The notes: a model not told the origin generated them from the sequence alone. Shown: positions 26,369-35,676, counted from the first letter of the stretch. The stretch: DNA of 64,000 nt from Mesorhizobium sp. INR15 (GCF_015500075.1 NZ_CP045496.1:5342001-5406000), one strand, 5' to 3'. Translations and numbers: made by a program.

Positions 26369-27604
26369 CTAGAGTCCGTTCCATGCAAGTTGGGTGGCGA
26401 CATCAAGCAGGATGTTAGCACCGGCGACAAGTTCGGCATCCCCGGTGTGCTCGCGCGGATTGTGGCTGATGCCGCCGGCACTCGGCACGAAGATCATCGC
26501 GGCGGGCCCGATCCGCGCCATCATCTGTGCGTCGTGGCCAGCGCCCGAGGTCATGCGCTTCGACACAAGGCCGCGATTTTTCGCGGCAGCCTCGATCAGT
26601 TCGACGATGCGCCGGTCGAAGATCACCGGTTCAAAGCGCGCCAGCCGCTCGACCGAAACAGTCACCCCTTCGATTTCAGCAAGCTCCTCCAGACAGGCCG
26701 CCAGCGCCGCCTCTTCGGCGCGTAAGTGCTGTTCGTCAGGGTTGCGGAGATCGACGGTGAAGACAGCGCGCGACGGAATGACATTGATGGCGTTCGGCTC
26801 GAGACGCATCGTGCCGACGGTGGCGACGGTCGGCGTGTTCGAAGCCTTGGCGCGATCGTGCAGGAAGGTGACGACGCGCGCCGCCGCATAGCCGGCGTCA
26901 CTGCGCATCGACATCGGCGTGGTGCCGGCATGGTTGGCGATGCCGTCGATGGTGACGCGCTGCCACGAAATGCCTTGCAGGTTTTCCACCGCGCCAATCG
27001 GCACGCCTTCGCGCTCCAGCACCGGTCCTTGCTCGATATGCAATTCGAGATAGGCGTGCGGCTTGAGAAAGCCGGGCTCCTCAGCGCCTGCATAGCCGAT
27101 GCGCGCCAGCTCCTGTCCGAGAATGCTGCCGTCCGTACCCAAGGAAGCCAGCGCCTCGTCGACACTGAGGCCGCCGGCAAGAACCAGGGAGCCCATCATG
27201 TCGGGAGAATAACGAACGCCTTCCTCATTGGTGAAGGCGGCGACCGCCAACGGACGCGACAGGGCAAGGCCCGACGCCTGGACCGTCTCAATCACTTCCA
27301 GTCCGGCGAGCACGCCGTAGCAACCGTCATAGATTCCGGCGTCGATGACCGTGTCGATATGCGAGCCTATAAGGATCGGCGCCTGGCCGGCATTGTCCTC
27401 GCTGCGCCAGATACCGAAAATGTTGCCCAAGCGATCAATGACGACATCAAGCCCGGCCTCACGCAGCCAGCCGACGAAGCGGTCACGACCAAGCTTGTCG
27501 CCATCGGAGGCGGCGAGCCGTACCAGCCTTCCCTCACTGTCGCGGCCGATGGCGCCCAACTCACGAATGCGCCCAAGCAGCCGCTTGGCGTCGATCGAAG
27601 TCAC
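26369..27604 (-). CDS. M20 Zn-dependent hydrolase (allantoate/N-carbamoyl-amino acid hydrolase-like)
   Basis: This 411-residue enzyme shows the HyuC/AllC features GSHIDTVIDAGIYDG (metal His and Asp), FTNEEGVRYSPDMMGS (catalytic Glu and ligand), YLELHIEQGPVLE and a C-terminal MTSGAGHDAQMM that carries a metal-binding His. These enzymes hydrolyse N-carbamoyl or ureido groups from amino acids, with allantoate and ureidoglycine as known cases. Its first codons overlap the dpaL stop by four bases. Substrate specificity is not decided by the sequence. Confidence 0.9.
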   Translation of the reverse strand: MTSIDAKRLLGRIRELGAIGRDSEGRLVRLAASDGDKLGRDRFVGWLREAGLDVVIDRLGNIFGIWRSEDNAGQAPILIGSHIDTVIDAGIYDGCYGVLAGLEVIETVQASGLALSRPLAVAAFTNEEGVRYSPDMMGSLVLAGGLSVDEALASLGTDGSILGQELARIGYAGAEEPGFLKPHAYLELHIEQGPVLEREGVPIGAVENLQGISWQRVTIDGIANHAGTTPMSMRSDAGYAAARVVTFLHDRAKASNTPTVATVGTMRLEPNAINVIPSRAVFTVDLRNPDEQHLRAEEAALAACLEELAEIEGVTVSVERLARFEPVIFDRRIVELIEAAAKNRGLVSKRMTSGAGHDAQMMARIGPAAMIFVPSAGGISHNPREHTGDAELVAGANILLDVATQLAWNGL

Positions 27605-28809
27605 GGCACTGCCCCAACAAAGGCCGGGCCGGCGAGCACGTCGGCCGGGCTCATGCCGACAAGGTCGATGTAGCGGCTGGGGTCGGTGGCGCCTTCGGTG
27701 TTGACGACCAGCACGCGCGAGGATCCGCCGAGGCCTAGCTCGGCTCTGTTGTAGGTAATCGCCCGGATCAGCCCCGCAAGGCCGACGCCGCCGCTTTCGC
27801 CAGCGACGATGGCTGCATCGTCGCCATGCGGCCGCGCCAGACGCCGCATCACGGATATCGCCTCGTCCTCATCCACGGTCATGAAGGCATCGGCTACCCG
27901 CGCCAACACCCGCCAGGCGACCGGCGAAGCCTCATAGCATTCGAGCATCGCCATCACCGTCGCTTCGCCATGCGCGATCTTGACCGGATGGCCGGCCTGG
28001 GCAGCGCCCAGGATGCAGGCGGCACGCGCCGGCTCGACAACAACAAAAACTGGCCGGTTCTCGCCAAACAGAATGGCGAGATGGCCTGCGATCGCTGCCG
28101 CGATGCCACCAACACCGGCCTGGACGAAGACATGGGTCGGTGGTAGCCGGAGTTGGCCTAGCGCTTCACGCACGATCGCGGTGTAGCCCTGCATGACGAG
28201 GCCCGGAATGCGCTCATATCCCGGCCAAGAGGTGTCGGACACGACGGTCCAGCCCTTCTCTCCAGCGACGCGGGCGGCATCCCTGATCGAGTCGTCATAA
28301 TTGCCATCGACACGGATCATCTCGGCGCCGTAGCGGGCGATGGCCGCGATGCGCTCCTCGCTGACGCCGGCGTGGACGAAGATCGCCGCCCTGGCGCCGA
28401 CGAGTTGCGCCCCTTGCGCGACGGAGCGGCCATGATTGCCGTCGGTGGCGCAGGCCATCGTCATGGTGGCGGCAACAGCGCGAACCTCAGGCTGGTTGAG
28501 ATCGGTCATGCCGACCGGGCGGCCAAGCCGGCGGCTTGCCTCCTCCAACACGAGGTGAAACACCGCATAGGCACCGCCAAGCGCCTTGAAACTGCCAAGG
28601 CCAAGGCGGAAGCCTTCGTCCTTGACATGGATAGAGCCGACGCCCAGCTCAGCGGCCAAAGTTGGCAAGGCATGCAGTGGCGTTATCAGGTGGTTGTCGC
28701 GATGCGACAGAAAATGTTCGACCGCATCAGCTCCATCAACGCCAAGCGTTTCGGCGTCGACCGGATCGAGCGGCTGCCCGTGCAAGGCATTGTCGTTGAG
28801 CAGGAACAT
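27601..28809 (-). CDS. dpaL: Diaminopropionate ammonia-lyase
   Basis: The 402-residue fold-type II PLP enzyme starts at ATG 28809 behind a strong AAGGAGG. The PLP lysine is K75 in GLGSFKALGGAYA; the phosphate and substrate loops are seen in MACATDGNHGRSVAQGA and VAGESGGVGLAGL. VSDTSWPGYERIP is typical of YgeX/DpaL. The family converts 2,3-diaminopropionate to pyruvate and two ammonia. It leads an operon with two M20 hydrolases, and E. coli also pairs ygeX with an M20-type gene (ygeY). An Lrp regulator lies divergent. Confidence 0.9.
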   Translation of the reverse strand: MFLLNDNALHGQPLDPVDAETLGVDGADAVEHFLSHRDNHLITPLHALPTLAAELGVGSIHVKDEGFRLGLGSFKALGGAYAVFHLVLEEASRRLGRPVGMTDLNQPEVRAVAATMTMACATDGNHGRSVAQGAQLVGARAAIFVHAGVSEERIAAIARYGAEMIRVDGNYDDSIRDAARVAGEKGWTVVSDTSWPGYERIPGLVMQGYTAIVREALGQLRLPPTHVFVQAGVGGIAAAIAGHLAILFGENRPVFVVVEPARAACILGAAQAGHPVKIAHGEATVMAMLECYEASPVAWRVLARVADAFMTVDEDEAISVMRRLARPHGDDAAIVAGESGGVGLAGLIRAITYNRAELGLGGSSRVLVVNTEGATDPSRYIDLVGMSPADVLAGPAFVGAVP

Positions 28810-28890
28810 CGGTAGGCCTCCTTGGAATTGCGAGACTATATTGCAAGCCAAGCGCAAAAGGCGCTGTATTGAGGCATCTGAAATGCAAGT

Positions 28891-29391
28891 TTGTTTCGTC
28901 AGGAGCGCCAACTGCCTATAACACCGCCCGCACTCGACAGTTTCGATCTCGCCATCCTCGCCGTGCTGCAGAAGGACAACACGACGCCGCAGCGGCTAAT
29001 CGGCGAGGCCGTCAACCTGTCGGCGCCAGCGGTGCAACGCCGCATCAAGCGCATGGAACAGACCGGCGTCATCGCCGCGAATGTCGCGGTTATCGAACCG
29101 GCGGCAGTCGGCCAGCCCATCACCATCTTCGTCGAGGTCGAACTGGAAAGCGAGCGCGCCGAACTGATCGATGCCGCCAAACGGCAATTCTCGGCCGCCC
29201 CTGAGGTACAGCAATGCTACTATGTCACCGGTGAGGCCGACTTCATCCTGATCATCACCGTGGCCGATATGAGTGAATACGAAGCGCTGACCCGGCGCCT
29301 GTTCTTCGACAGCAACAATGTGCGGAAGTTCCGGACCTTCGTCGCCATGGACCGGGTCAAGGTTGGGCTGACAGTGCCCCTGCCCGGCTGA
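28891..29391 (+). CDS. Lrp/AsnC-family regulator divergent from the dpaL operon
   Basis: The protein has an N-terminal helix-turn-helix (LDSFDLAILAVLQKDNTTPQ, LSAPAVQRRIKRME) and a RAM effector domain (ITIFVEVELESE, VQQCYYVTGEADFILIITV). No ATG fits the start. TTG 28891 gives 166 residues; CTG 28912 gives 159 and has AGGAG six bases before it, so the real start may be the rare CTG. Lrp-type regulators sense amino acids and often control adjacent divergent catabolic genes, here most likely dpaL. Confidence 0.88.
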   Translation: MFRQERQLPITPPALDSFDLAILAVLQKDNTTPQRLIGEAVNLSAPAVQRRIKRMEQTGVIAANVAVIEPAAVGQPITIFVEVELESERAELIDAAKRQFSAAPEVQQCYYVTGEADFILIITVADMSEYEALTRRLFFDSNNVRKFRTFVAMDRVKVGLTVPLPG

Positions 29392-29397
29392 TCACGA

Positions 29398-31508
29398 TCA
29401 ACCAGCCGGCCTGATCCACACCTTGTTGTCGTGGAAGGCAGCACCGCCATAAGGCGCCGGCGCGTCGGACCCGGTCAGGACGTTGATGCCCTCGCCGCGC
29501 TCATGCGCGCTGTTGGGCCATATGCCTTCAGCGATCACGACACCGCGCTTGAGGCCGTTGAACAGTTTTGCATGCAGCACCACTTCGCCACGCATGTTGC
29601 CGATCTCGACGCGGTCGCCTTCAGCGAGACCGTGTGCCGCCGCATCGTCGGGATGCAGCAACAGTTCCGGCCGGCCTTCCTTGGCCTTCGACACCGGTGT
29701 TTCCGAGAAAGTCGAATTGAGGAAATTGCGCGCCGGTGACGTCGCGAGCCGGAACGGATGCGCTTCGTCGGCTACTTCGATCAGGTCGACATGGTCGGGA
29801 AATTCCGGAAGCTGGGCCACAGGGCCGAACAGGCCCATGCTCTTCGGCGGCCGGTTGGGCGCGGCCTGCCCGGCCCAATCGGCGCGGAAACGAAACTTGC
29901 CGTCGGCGTGGCCAAAGCCCTTGAGATAGTGCGCGGTTGCGAAATCAGGCTGCAGATCGAGCCACTTTTCTTCCTTCAGGGACGCGAAGCTGCCCAGGCC
30001 ACGCTTGCCCAGGATGATGTCGATATGCTGCTGCTCGGTCAGGCCAAAGCCCGGCTTGTCGGAGACCCCGAGGCGCTCGGCCAATTGCTCGATAACGAAA
30101 TGGTTGGTGCGCGGCCCTTCCGGCGGCTCGATCAGCTTCGGGCCGAGCGTGATGTGCTGGTTGCCGCCGCCCTTGTAGACGTCGTCATGTTCCAGGAACA
30201 TCGTCGCCGGCAACACGACATCGGCGAGTTTCGCCGTATCGGTCATGAACTGCTCATGCACGCAGGTGAACAGGTCATCGCGCAGGAACCCCCGCTTCAC
30301 CAGCCGCTGCTCGGGGGCGACATTGACCGGATTGGTGTTCTGAATGAGCATCGCCGTCACCGGCGGGCCGCCAAAGAGCGCATCGCTGGCGCCGGTCAGA
30401 ATCGGGCCGGTGCGCGACTGGTCGAGATAGCGGATCGAGGGATCACGCATCCGGCTGCCTTCCAGGACATCCTGGTTGAGCTTGAAGATGCCCGAATTGG
30501 AATGGAACGCGCCGCCACCTTCATATTGCCAGCTGCCGGTAACCGCCGCGATACAGGAGGCCGCATGCATGTTGACCGCGCCATTGCGCTGGCGCGCAAA
30601 GCCGTAGCCGAGACGGAAATAGGTTTTCTTCGTCGTGCCGACGAGATTGGCGAAGGCTTCGATCTCAGCGACACCGAGCCCGGTAATTGCTGCCGCCCAT
30701 TCCGGCGTGCGGGACCGCAGATGCGCTTCCAGGCCGCGGGGATCGTCGGTGTATTTTTCGAGATAGGCCCGGTCGGCCAAGCCATCGCGAAACAGCACAT
30801 GCATGACCGCACAGGCCAGCGCGCCATCGGTGCCTGGCTTCAGCACGAGGCCCATGTCGGCCTGTTTCATCGTGGCGTTTTCATAGACGTCGATGACGAC
30901 GATCCTGGCGCCGCGTTCCTTGCGCGCCTTGATGGCGTGGGTCATCACGTTGACCTGGGTGACCACGGCATTGGTGCCCCAGATCACCACGCAGTCGGAC
31001 TTCGCCATCTCGCGCGGGTCCGGACCGCGAAGCGCGCCCGCCCCCATCATCCAGCCGGTCCAGGCCAGATTGGTGCAGATCGAGCCGAAGAACCCGGAGT
31101 ACTTTTTCGCGCGTGGCGAAGCCGGTCGATGCCATCGCGCTGCACCAGCCCCATCGTGCCGGCATAGTAATAAGGCCATACCGTCTCACTGCCGTATTTC
31201 GCTTCGGCCGCGATGAATTTTTCCGCGACGAGATCGAGCGCGGCTTCCCAGCTCGCTTCCTTCCAGACGCCGTCACCCTTGGCGCCAGCGCGCACCAGCG
31301 GCTTCATGAGACGGTCGGGGTGATGGACGCGGTCGGCGTAGCGCGCGACCTTGGCGCAGACGACGCCAGCCGTATAACTGTTGCTCTTGGCGCCGTGGAC
31401 GCGGCCGATGCGGTTGCCGTCGAGCAGTTCGACTTCGAGCGCACAGGTCGATGGGCAATCATGCGGACAGGCCGAATGGCCGATCCTGAGCTTGGCGTGC
31501 TGGTTCAT
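29398..31508 (-). pseudogene. Bis-MGD molybdopterin oxidoreductase, split by one frameshift
   Basis: Two overlapping frames make one protein of about 700 residues. The N-terminal part (ATG 31508) has the [4Fe-4S] motif HSACPHDCPSTC, VVCAK, and SETVWPYYYAGTMG. It leaves frame in a run of five A on the minus strand (plus-strand T 31103-31107). A -1 shift there rejoins KKYSGFFGSICTNLAWTGW and continues through WGTNAVVTQVN, EYEGGGAFHS-like YEGGGAFHSNSG and the MGD-binding C-terminal domain (MRGEVVLHAKL) to 29398. The family includes formate dehydrogenase and S/N-oxide reductases. Everything else is intact, so this is a recent mutation, a sequencing error or a translational frameshift. Confidence 0.85.
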
Positions 31509-31603
31509 GATTCCAATTTAGCGACTTTGGCGACGAAGGTGTAGGGCCAGAAACGTCTCAGGCCTTTGCTGCTGGCTTTCTGACGACCCGAAAGCCGCAA
31601 GCC

Positions 31604-32323
31604 TCAGAATTGGGTCGTCAGCGCGGTCAGCCAGTCCGGCGAGGCATTGACCAAAGCGGTCTCCAGCGCCTTGTCGAAACCGGACAAGATGGCGCCAGCG
31701 GTCACCAGCAACAGGACGCCGAGCGCAATCTTCAGACCGCCGCCGGCTTCAGCTATGCGACCGCGCCAACGCAGCAAGGTCTCGCGCGACAGCGCTCCAA
31801 GGATCAACAGCGGCAAGGCGGCACCTATGCCGAACAGGACCATGGTTGCGGCGACTTGACCAAGGTTCTTGCCCTGGGCGGCCAGCACGGAAGCGGCTCC
31901 AAGCGTTGGTCCGACGCAAGGGCTCCACACCGCTCCGAGCAGAATGCCGACGCCGAACTGACCCCAGAGGCCGATCGAGGAAAAGCCGCCGAAACGCTGC
32001 TCGACCCAGTTGCCGGCTGGTCCGGCGGCAAGTGCCACACGGGCCTGAAATGCCGGCACGACAAGGACGGCGCCGAGCAACAACATCAACACGGCGGCAG
32101 CACTGCGGAAGACGCCGCCGTCGAACCCGATGGAGAACCCTATCGTGGCAACGAACAGGCCGATCGCGGTGAACGACAGGGCAAGTCCAGCCGCCAGCGC
32201 AACGGGCCCGTAGCGATGCTGGCTGACGGCGGCACCCAGCACGACCGGGACCAGCGGCAGTACGCAAGGCGACAGCGTCGACAGCACGCCGGCCAAGAAC
32301 GAGAAGCTGAAGCCCAAAAACAT
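31604..32323 (-). CDS. ccdA: CcdA-like thiol-disulfide membrane transporter (DsbD beta-type)
   Basis: The 239-residue protein has six predicted helices. It opens with SFLAGVLSTLSPCVLPLVPVVL, containing the first redox Cys in the SPCVLP motif. The second Cys appears in VWSPCVGPTLGAAS. These paired half-motifs define CcdA/DsbD-beta proteins, which carry electrons across the inner membrane. It starts nine bases after a DsbD-gamma-like thioredoxin gene, so together they act like a split DsbD, probably serving cytochrome c maturation or periplasmic disulfide reduction. Confidence 0.9.
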   Translation of the reverse strand: MFLGFSFSFLAGVLSTLSPCVLPLVPVVLGAAVSQHRYGPVALAAGLALSFTAIGLFVATIGFSIGFDGGVFRSAAAVLMLLLGAVLVVPAFQARVALAAGPAGNWVEQRFGGFSSIGLWGQFGVGILLGAVWSPCVGPTLGAASVLAAQGKNLGQVAATMVLFGIGAALPLLILGALSRETLLRWRGRIAEAGGGLKIALGVLLLVTAGAILSGFDKALETALVNASPDWLTALTTQF

Positions 32324-32332
32324 CGCTAGCGC

Positions 32333-32728
32333 TCAGATGGTGGTATCGAGCAACTGCTTGATCGAATCCGCTTGCGTGACACCAACGAGGCGGCCAACCT
32401 CTTTCGTACCCTTGTAGGTGATCAGCGTACTCTGCATCTGTGCGCCGAAGGCCCGGACAATATCCTTCTGGGAATCGAAATCGACTTCGAACACGGCGAG
32501 ATCGGCATGTTCGGCCATCGGCAGCAATTGGCCGAGGACTTTCTTCTGCGCCTTGCAAGTCGGGCACCAGGAAGCGGTGATCTCGACCAGGATCGGCTTG
32601 CCCGCCTTCTGCGCGGCGTCGAACGCCTGCTGTGTATAGGTCTGATGATCGGCGGCCAGCGCCACCGAGGCAGAGGCGAGGCTGGTCATCGCGGTCAAAG
32701 CGATCAGAAACAGGCGGCGATCAAGCAT
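32333..32728 (-). CDS. Exported thioredoxin-fold protein (DsbD gamma-like)
   Basis: The 131-residue precursor starts at ATG 32728 with MLDRRLFLIALTAMTSLASA, a signal peptide having an RR pair that may suit the Tat or Sec route. The mature part shows AFDAAQKAGKPILVEITASW followed by CPTCK, the redox CxxC, and DFDSQKDIVRAFGAQMQSTL. The layout matches the periplasmic C-terminal domain of DsbD. It likely receives electrons from the CcdA-like protein encoded next. Confidence 0.88.
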   Translation of the reverse strand: MLDRRLFLIALTAMTSLASASVALAADHQTYTQQAFDAAQKAGKPILVEITASWCPTCKAQKKVLGQLLPMAEHADLAVFEVDFDSQKDIVRAFGAQMQSTLITYKGTKEVGRLVGVTQADSIKQLLDTTI

Positions 32729-32840
32729 TTTTGGCTCCAGGAATCGTGAATCGAACAACCCGGCACGCGAACATGCCGTCACATCTGGTCATTCGCAACG
32801 TCAGGACCAGCCGTTACAGGCTCACGGTCATGTTACCGTC

Positions 32841-34718
32841 CTATTCCGCCGTGCCTTCCTCATATTCGGCCGACATGGTCAGCCATTTTTCTTCATGACC
32901 AGCCAGCGTCTGGGCGAGTTGCGAGCGCTCCTTGGCCAGCCGCGTCGCCGTCGACGGGTCCTTTTCATAGACCGCCGGGTTGGACAATTCATCCTCGATG
33001 CCATCGATGCGCTTGCGGATGCGGTCCATCAGCGCCTCCGTGGCGCGGATTTCCTTGGCCAGCGGCTCCATGGCAGCGCGGCGCTGGGCTGCCTCGCGGC
33101 GGCGGTCGGCTTTTGAGGCCTTGTCCGCCTCGCGCCGCTCGCGACGGTCGCCGGACACACCTGTGACCAGCGTCTTGTAGTCCTCCAGGTCGCCATCATA
33201 CGGATTGACCGCGCCATCCTTGACCAGCCAAAGCCGGTCGGCCGTCGCTTCCAGCAAATGGCGGTCATGCGAGATCAGGATGACGGCGCCGGGAAATTCG
33301 TTCAGCGCGTGTATCAGGGATTCGCGGCTGTCGATGTCGAGATGGTTGGTCGGTTCGTCGAGGATGAACAGGTTCGGCCCTTCGAAGGCCGACAGGCCCA
33401 TCAACAGCCGCGCCTTCTCGCCACCCGAAAGATCCTTGGCGGCGGTGTTCATCTTTTCCGTGGTCAGTCCGAACTGCGCGACGCGGCCACGCACTTTGGA
33501 TTCCGGCGCTTCCGGCATCAGCCTGCGGACATGTTCATAGGCGTTTTCGTCGGGCCTCAGATCATCGAGCTGGTGCTGGGCGAAGATCGCCACCTTCAGG
33601 CCCGGGGCCACCGTCATGGTGCCGGTCTCCTGCTTCAGACGGCCCGACAGAAGCTTGGCGAAGGTCGACTTGCCGTTGCCGTTGGCGCCAAGCAGCGCGA
33701 TGCGGTCGTCGGCGTCGATGCGCAGCGTCATCTTCTTCAGGATCGGCTGACCCTCGACATAGCCGACATTGACGTTGTTCAACGCCACGATCGGCGAGGC
33801 CACCGTCTTGACCGGTTCGGGGAAGGAGAACGGCCGAACCGTATCGTTCACGATGGCCGCGATCGGCTTCATCCTTTCCAGCGCCTTGATGCGCGACTGC
33901 GCCTGCCTGGCCTTGGAAGCCTTGGCGCGGAATCGCTCGACGAAGGATTCCATGTGCTTGCGGGCAGCCTCCTGCTTGACGCGGCCCTTCTCCTGCAATT
34001 CCTTCTGCTCGGTATATTGGCGCTCGAACTGGTCGTAACCACCGCGCCAGAAGGTCAGCTTCTTCTGGTCGAGATGGACAATGGAGTTGACCGCGCGGTT
34101 GAGCAGGTCGCGATCATGCGAGATCAGCAAAACCGTGTGCGGATACTTCGAGACGTAATTCTCCAGCCACAACGTGCCTTCGAGATCGAGGTAGTTGGTC
34201 GGTTCGTCGAGCAGCAGAAGGTCCGGTTCGGAAAACAGCACCGCCGCCAGCGCCACGCGCATGCGCCAGCCGCCGGAGAAGGACGAAGCCGGCCGGCGCT
34301 GTGCCGCGTCGTCGAAACCAAGGCCGGCGAGGATGGTGGCCGCGCGTGATTCGGCTGAGTGCGCGTCGATGTCGGCCAGCCGCATATGAATATCGGCGAT
34401 GCGATGCGGATCGGTGGCGGTCTTTTCTTCTTCGAGCAGCGCCGTGCGCTCGAGATCGGCCTTAAGCACGATCTCGATCAGCGCATCCTCTGTACCCGGC
34501 GCTTCCTGCGCCACCTGGCCGATGCGGGTGTTCTTCGGCAGACTGATCGAACCGGTCTCGGAGGCGAGGTCGCCGGTGATGGCCTTGAACAGCGTTGTCT
34601 TGCCAGTGCCGTTGCGGCCGACAAGCCCTGCCTTCGTGCCCGCTGGCAAGGTCAGCGAGGCATGATCGAGAAGCAGGCGCCCGGCCATGCGGAGCGAAAG
34701 GTCGTTTATGATCAGCAT
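32841..34718 (-). CDS. ABC-F family ATPase
   Basis: The 625-residue soluble protein has two ABC domains with no membrane segment. The first has Walker A GLVGRNGTGKTTLF, signature SSFSGGWRMRVALA and Walker B LLLLDEPTNYLD. The second has ALLGANGNGKSTFAK, LSGGEKARLLM and LFILDEPTNHLD. A charged linker (residues 235-300) lies between, and the C-terminus is a Lys/Arg-rich coiled coil. ABC-F proteins act on the ribosome E site in translation. The start is ATG 34718. Confidence 0.92.
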   Translation of the reverse strand: MLIINDLSLRMAGRLLLDHASLTLPAGTKAGLVGRNGTGKTTLFKAITGDLASETGSISLPKNTRIGQVAQEAPGTEDALIEIVLKADLERTALLEEEKTATDPHRIADIHMRLADIDAHSAESRAATILAGLGFDDAAQRRPASSFSGGWRMRVALAAVLFSEPDLLLLDEPTNYLDLEGTLWLENYVSKYPHTVLLISHDRDLLNRAVNSIVHLDQKKLTFWRGGYDQFERQYTEQKELQEKGRVKQEAARKHMESFVERFRAKASKARQAQSRIKALERMKPIAAIVNDTVRPFSFPEPVKTVASPIVALNNVNVGYVEGQPILKKMTLRIDADDRIALLGANGNGKSTFAKLLSGRLKQETGTMTVAPGLKVAIFAQHQLDDLRPDENAYEHVRRLMPEAPESKVRGRVAQFGLTTEKMNTAAKDLSGGEKARLLMGLSAFEGPNLFILDEPTNHLDIDSRESLIHALNEFPGAVILISHDRHLLEATADRLWLVKDGAVNPYDGDLEDYKTLVTGVSGDRRERREADKASKADRRREAAQRRAAMEPLAKEIRATEALMDRIRKRIDGIEDELSNPAVYEKDPSTATRLAKERSQLAQTLAGHEEKWLTMSAEYEEGTAE

Positions 34719-34858
34719 GGCCGCGCTTTTGCACGGGAGACCAGCGCTTCGCAAGGCCTTGCGGACCAGTTGGCGCGACAAGACATGCGTATGAGGCGCC
34801 TACAGCACGCGACAATGCTGGTCGTGCCGACGCTTTTCAGCGCCGGCACAGACAGCAC

Positions 34859-35308
34859 TCAGGCTGTCGCCTTGCGTTTCGTCGCCTTGGCCGCGGCAAC
34901 TGGTGGTGCGGCCGGCTTGCGGCCAAGCCCCGTCGACTTTGCCAGCGCCGACCGGGTCGCTGAGTAATTTGGAGCGACCATCGGATAGTCCTGCGGCAAG
35001 CTCCACTTGGCCCGATACTCATCAGGGGAAAGACCGTAGTCGGTCCTGAGATGCCGCTTGAGCGACTTGAACTTCTTCCCGTCTTCCAGACAGATTATAT
35101 AGTCGGGAAACACGGACTTCTTCGGGTTTACCGCCGGATTGAGCGCCGGGCTTTCGACGGCCGCAACGCCGCCCAGCTTGCGAACCGCGGCGTTGACGCT
35201 TGCGATCAGATCGGGCAGGCCAGCCGCCGGAAGCGGATTGTTGCCGACATAGGCCGAGACGATATCTGCTGTCAGTTCGATGGCTGTTTTGTCGTCGATA
35301 TTTGACAA
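34859..35308 (-). CDS. mucR: MucR/Ros-family zinc-finger regulator, TTG start
   Basis: The 149-residue protein starts at TTG 35308, which has CAGGAG eight bases upstream; no ATG serves. It shows the MucR profile: LTADIVSAYVGNNPLP, then a C2H2-type finger ICLEDGKKFKSLKRHLRTDYGLSPDEYRAKW and a basic tail ATKRKATA. The usual first Cys-x2-Cys is reduced to one Cys (YIICLED), as in many MucR proteins. It silences exopolysaccharide, motility and virulence or symbiosis genes in relatives by binding AT-rich DNA. Its own upstream region is AT-rich. Confidence 0.9.
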   Translation of the reverse strand: MSNIDDKTAIELTADIVSAYVGNNPLPAAGLPDLIASVNAAVRKLGGVAAVESPALNPAVNPKKSVFPDYIICLEDGKKFKSLKRHLRTDYGLSPDEYRAKWSLPQDYPMVAPNYSATRSALAKSTGLGRKPAAPPVAAAKATKRKATA

Positions 35309-35462
35309 TTCTTGTACTCCTGATGACGTTAAGTCACCGCTCCTGGTGAAGTCTTCTTTTGCGGTATCGATCCAGCAGTGTCCCCAACGGACCGCCAAGC
35401 CTCAACAAAGCGTCAAGACTCGATACAAGGCAATGATTTCAATGAAAAATGGAGCCGTGCAA

Positions 35463-35477
35463 ATTAGAAAATCTAAT
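35463..35477. promoter_or_regulatory. AT-rich inverted repeat upstream of mucR
   Basis: ATTAGA-AAA-TCTAAT is a perfect 6-3-6 repeat 155 bases upstream of the mucR start and overlapping the stop of the gene at 35473. AT-rich sites with T-A steps are what MucR binds in relatives, so autoregulation is plausible. Confidence 0.4.
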
Positions 35478-35676
35478 ACTTGGATAGAGCCGGTTTTTGG
35501 GCTCCGCCTTCGGCCAATATATCGAGAATACGCTTCCAGCGGGCACAACGTGCGAAATCTTTCTGCTCTATCGCTTTTTCCGCCTTCATAGCGGCATAGA
35601 GTGGCGCTTCGGCGCCAAATTCCTTGATCAGCCAATGCGCCTCCTGTCTGGCGAGACGTTCATTCTCATCAAGCAT
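35473..35676 (-). CDS. Small conserved protein of 67 residues
   Basis: This soluble protein, MLDENERLARQEAHWLIKEF onward, is helical and charged, with ARCARWKRILDILAEG in its second half. Similar short proteins are found beside other genes in rhizobia without an assigned role. It overlaps the DMT transporter stop by eight bases, so it is probably translated from the same message and is upstream of mucR. No motif points to a function. Confidence 0.62.
   Translation of the reverse strand: MLDENERLARQEAHWLIKEFGAEAPLYAAMKAEKAIEQKDFARCARWKRILDILAEGGAQKPALSKY

Noticed and set aside
29758..31167. Open frame of 469 codons opposite the molybdopterin oxidoreductase
   Set aside because: The minus-strand product has clear family motifs; this frame has none.
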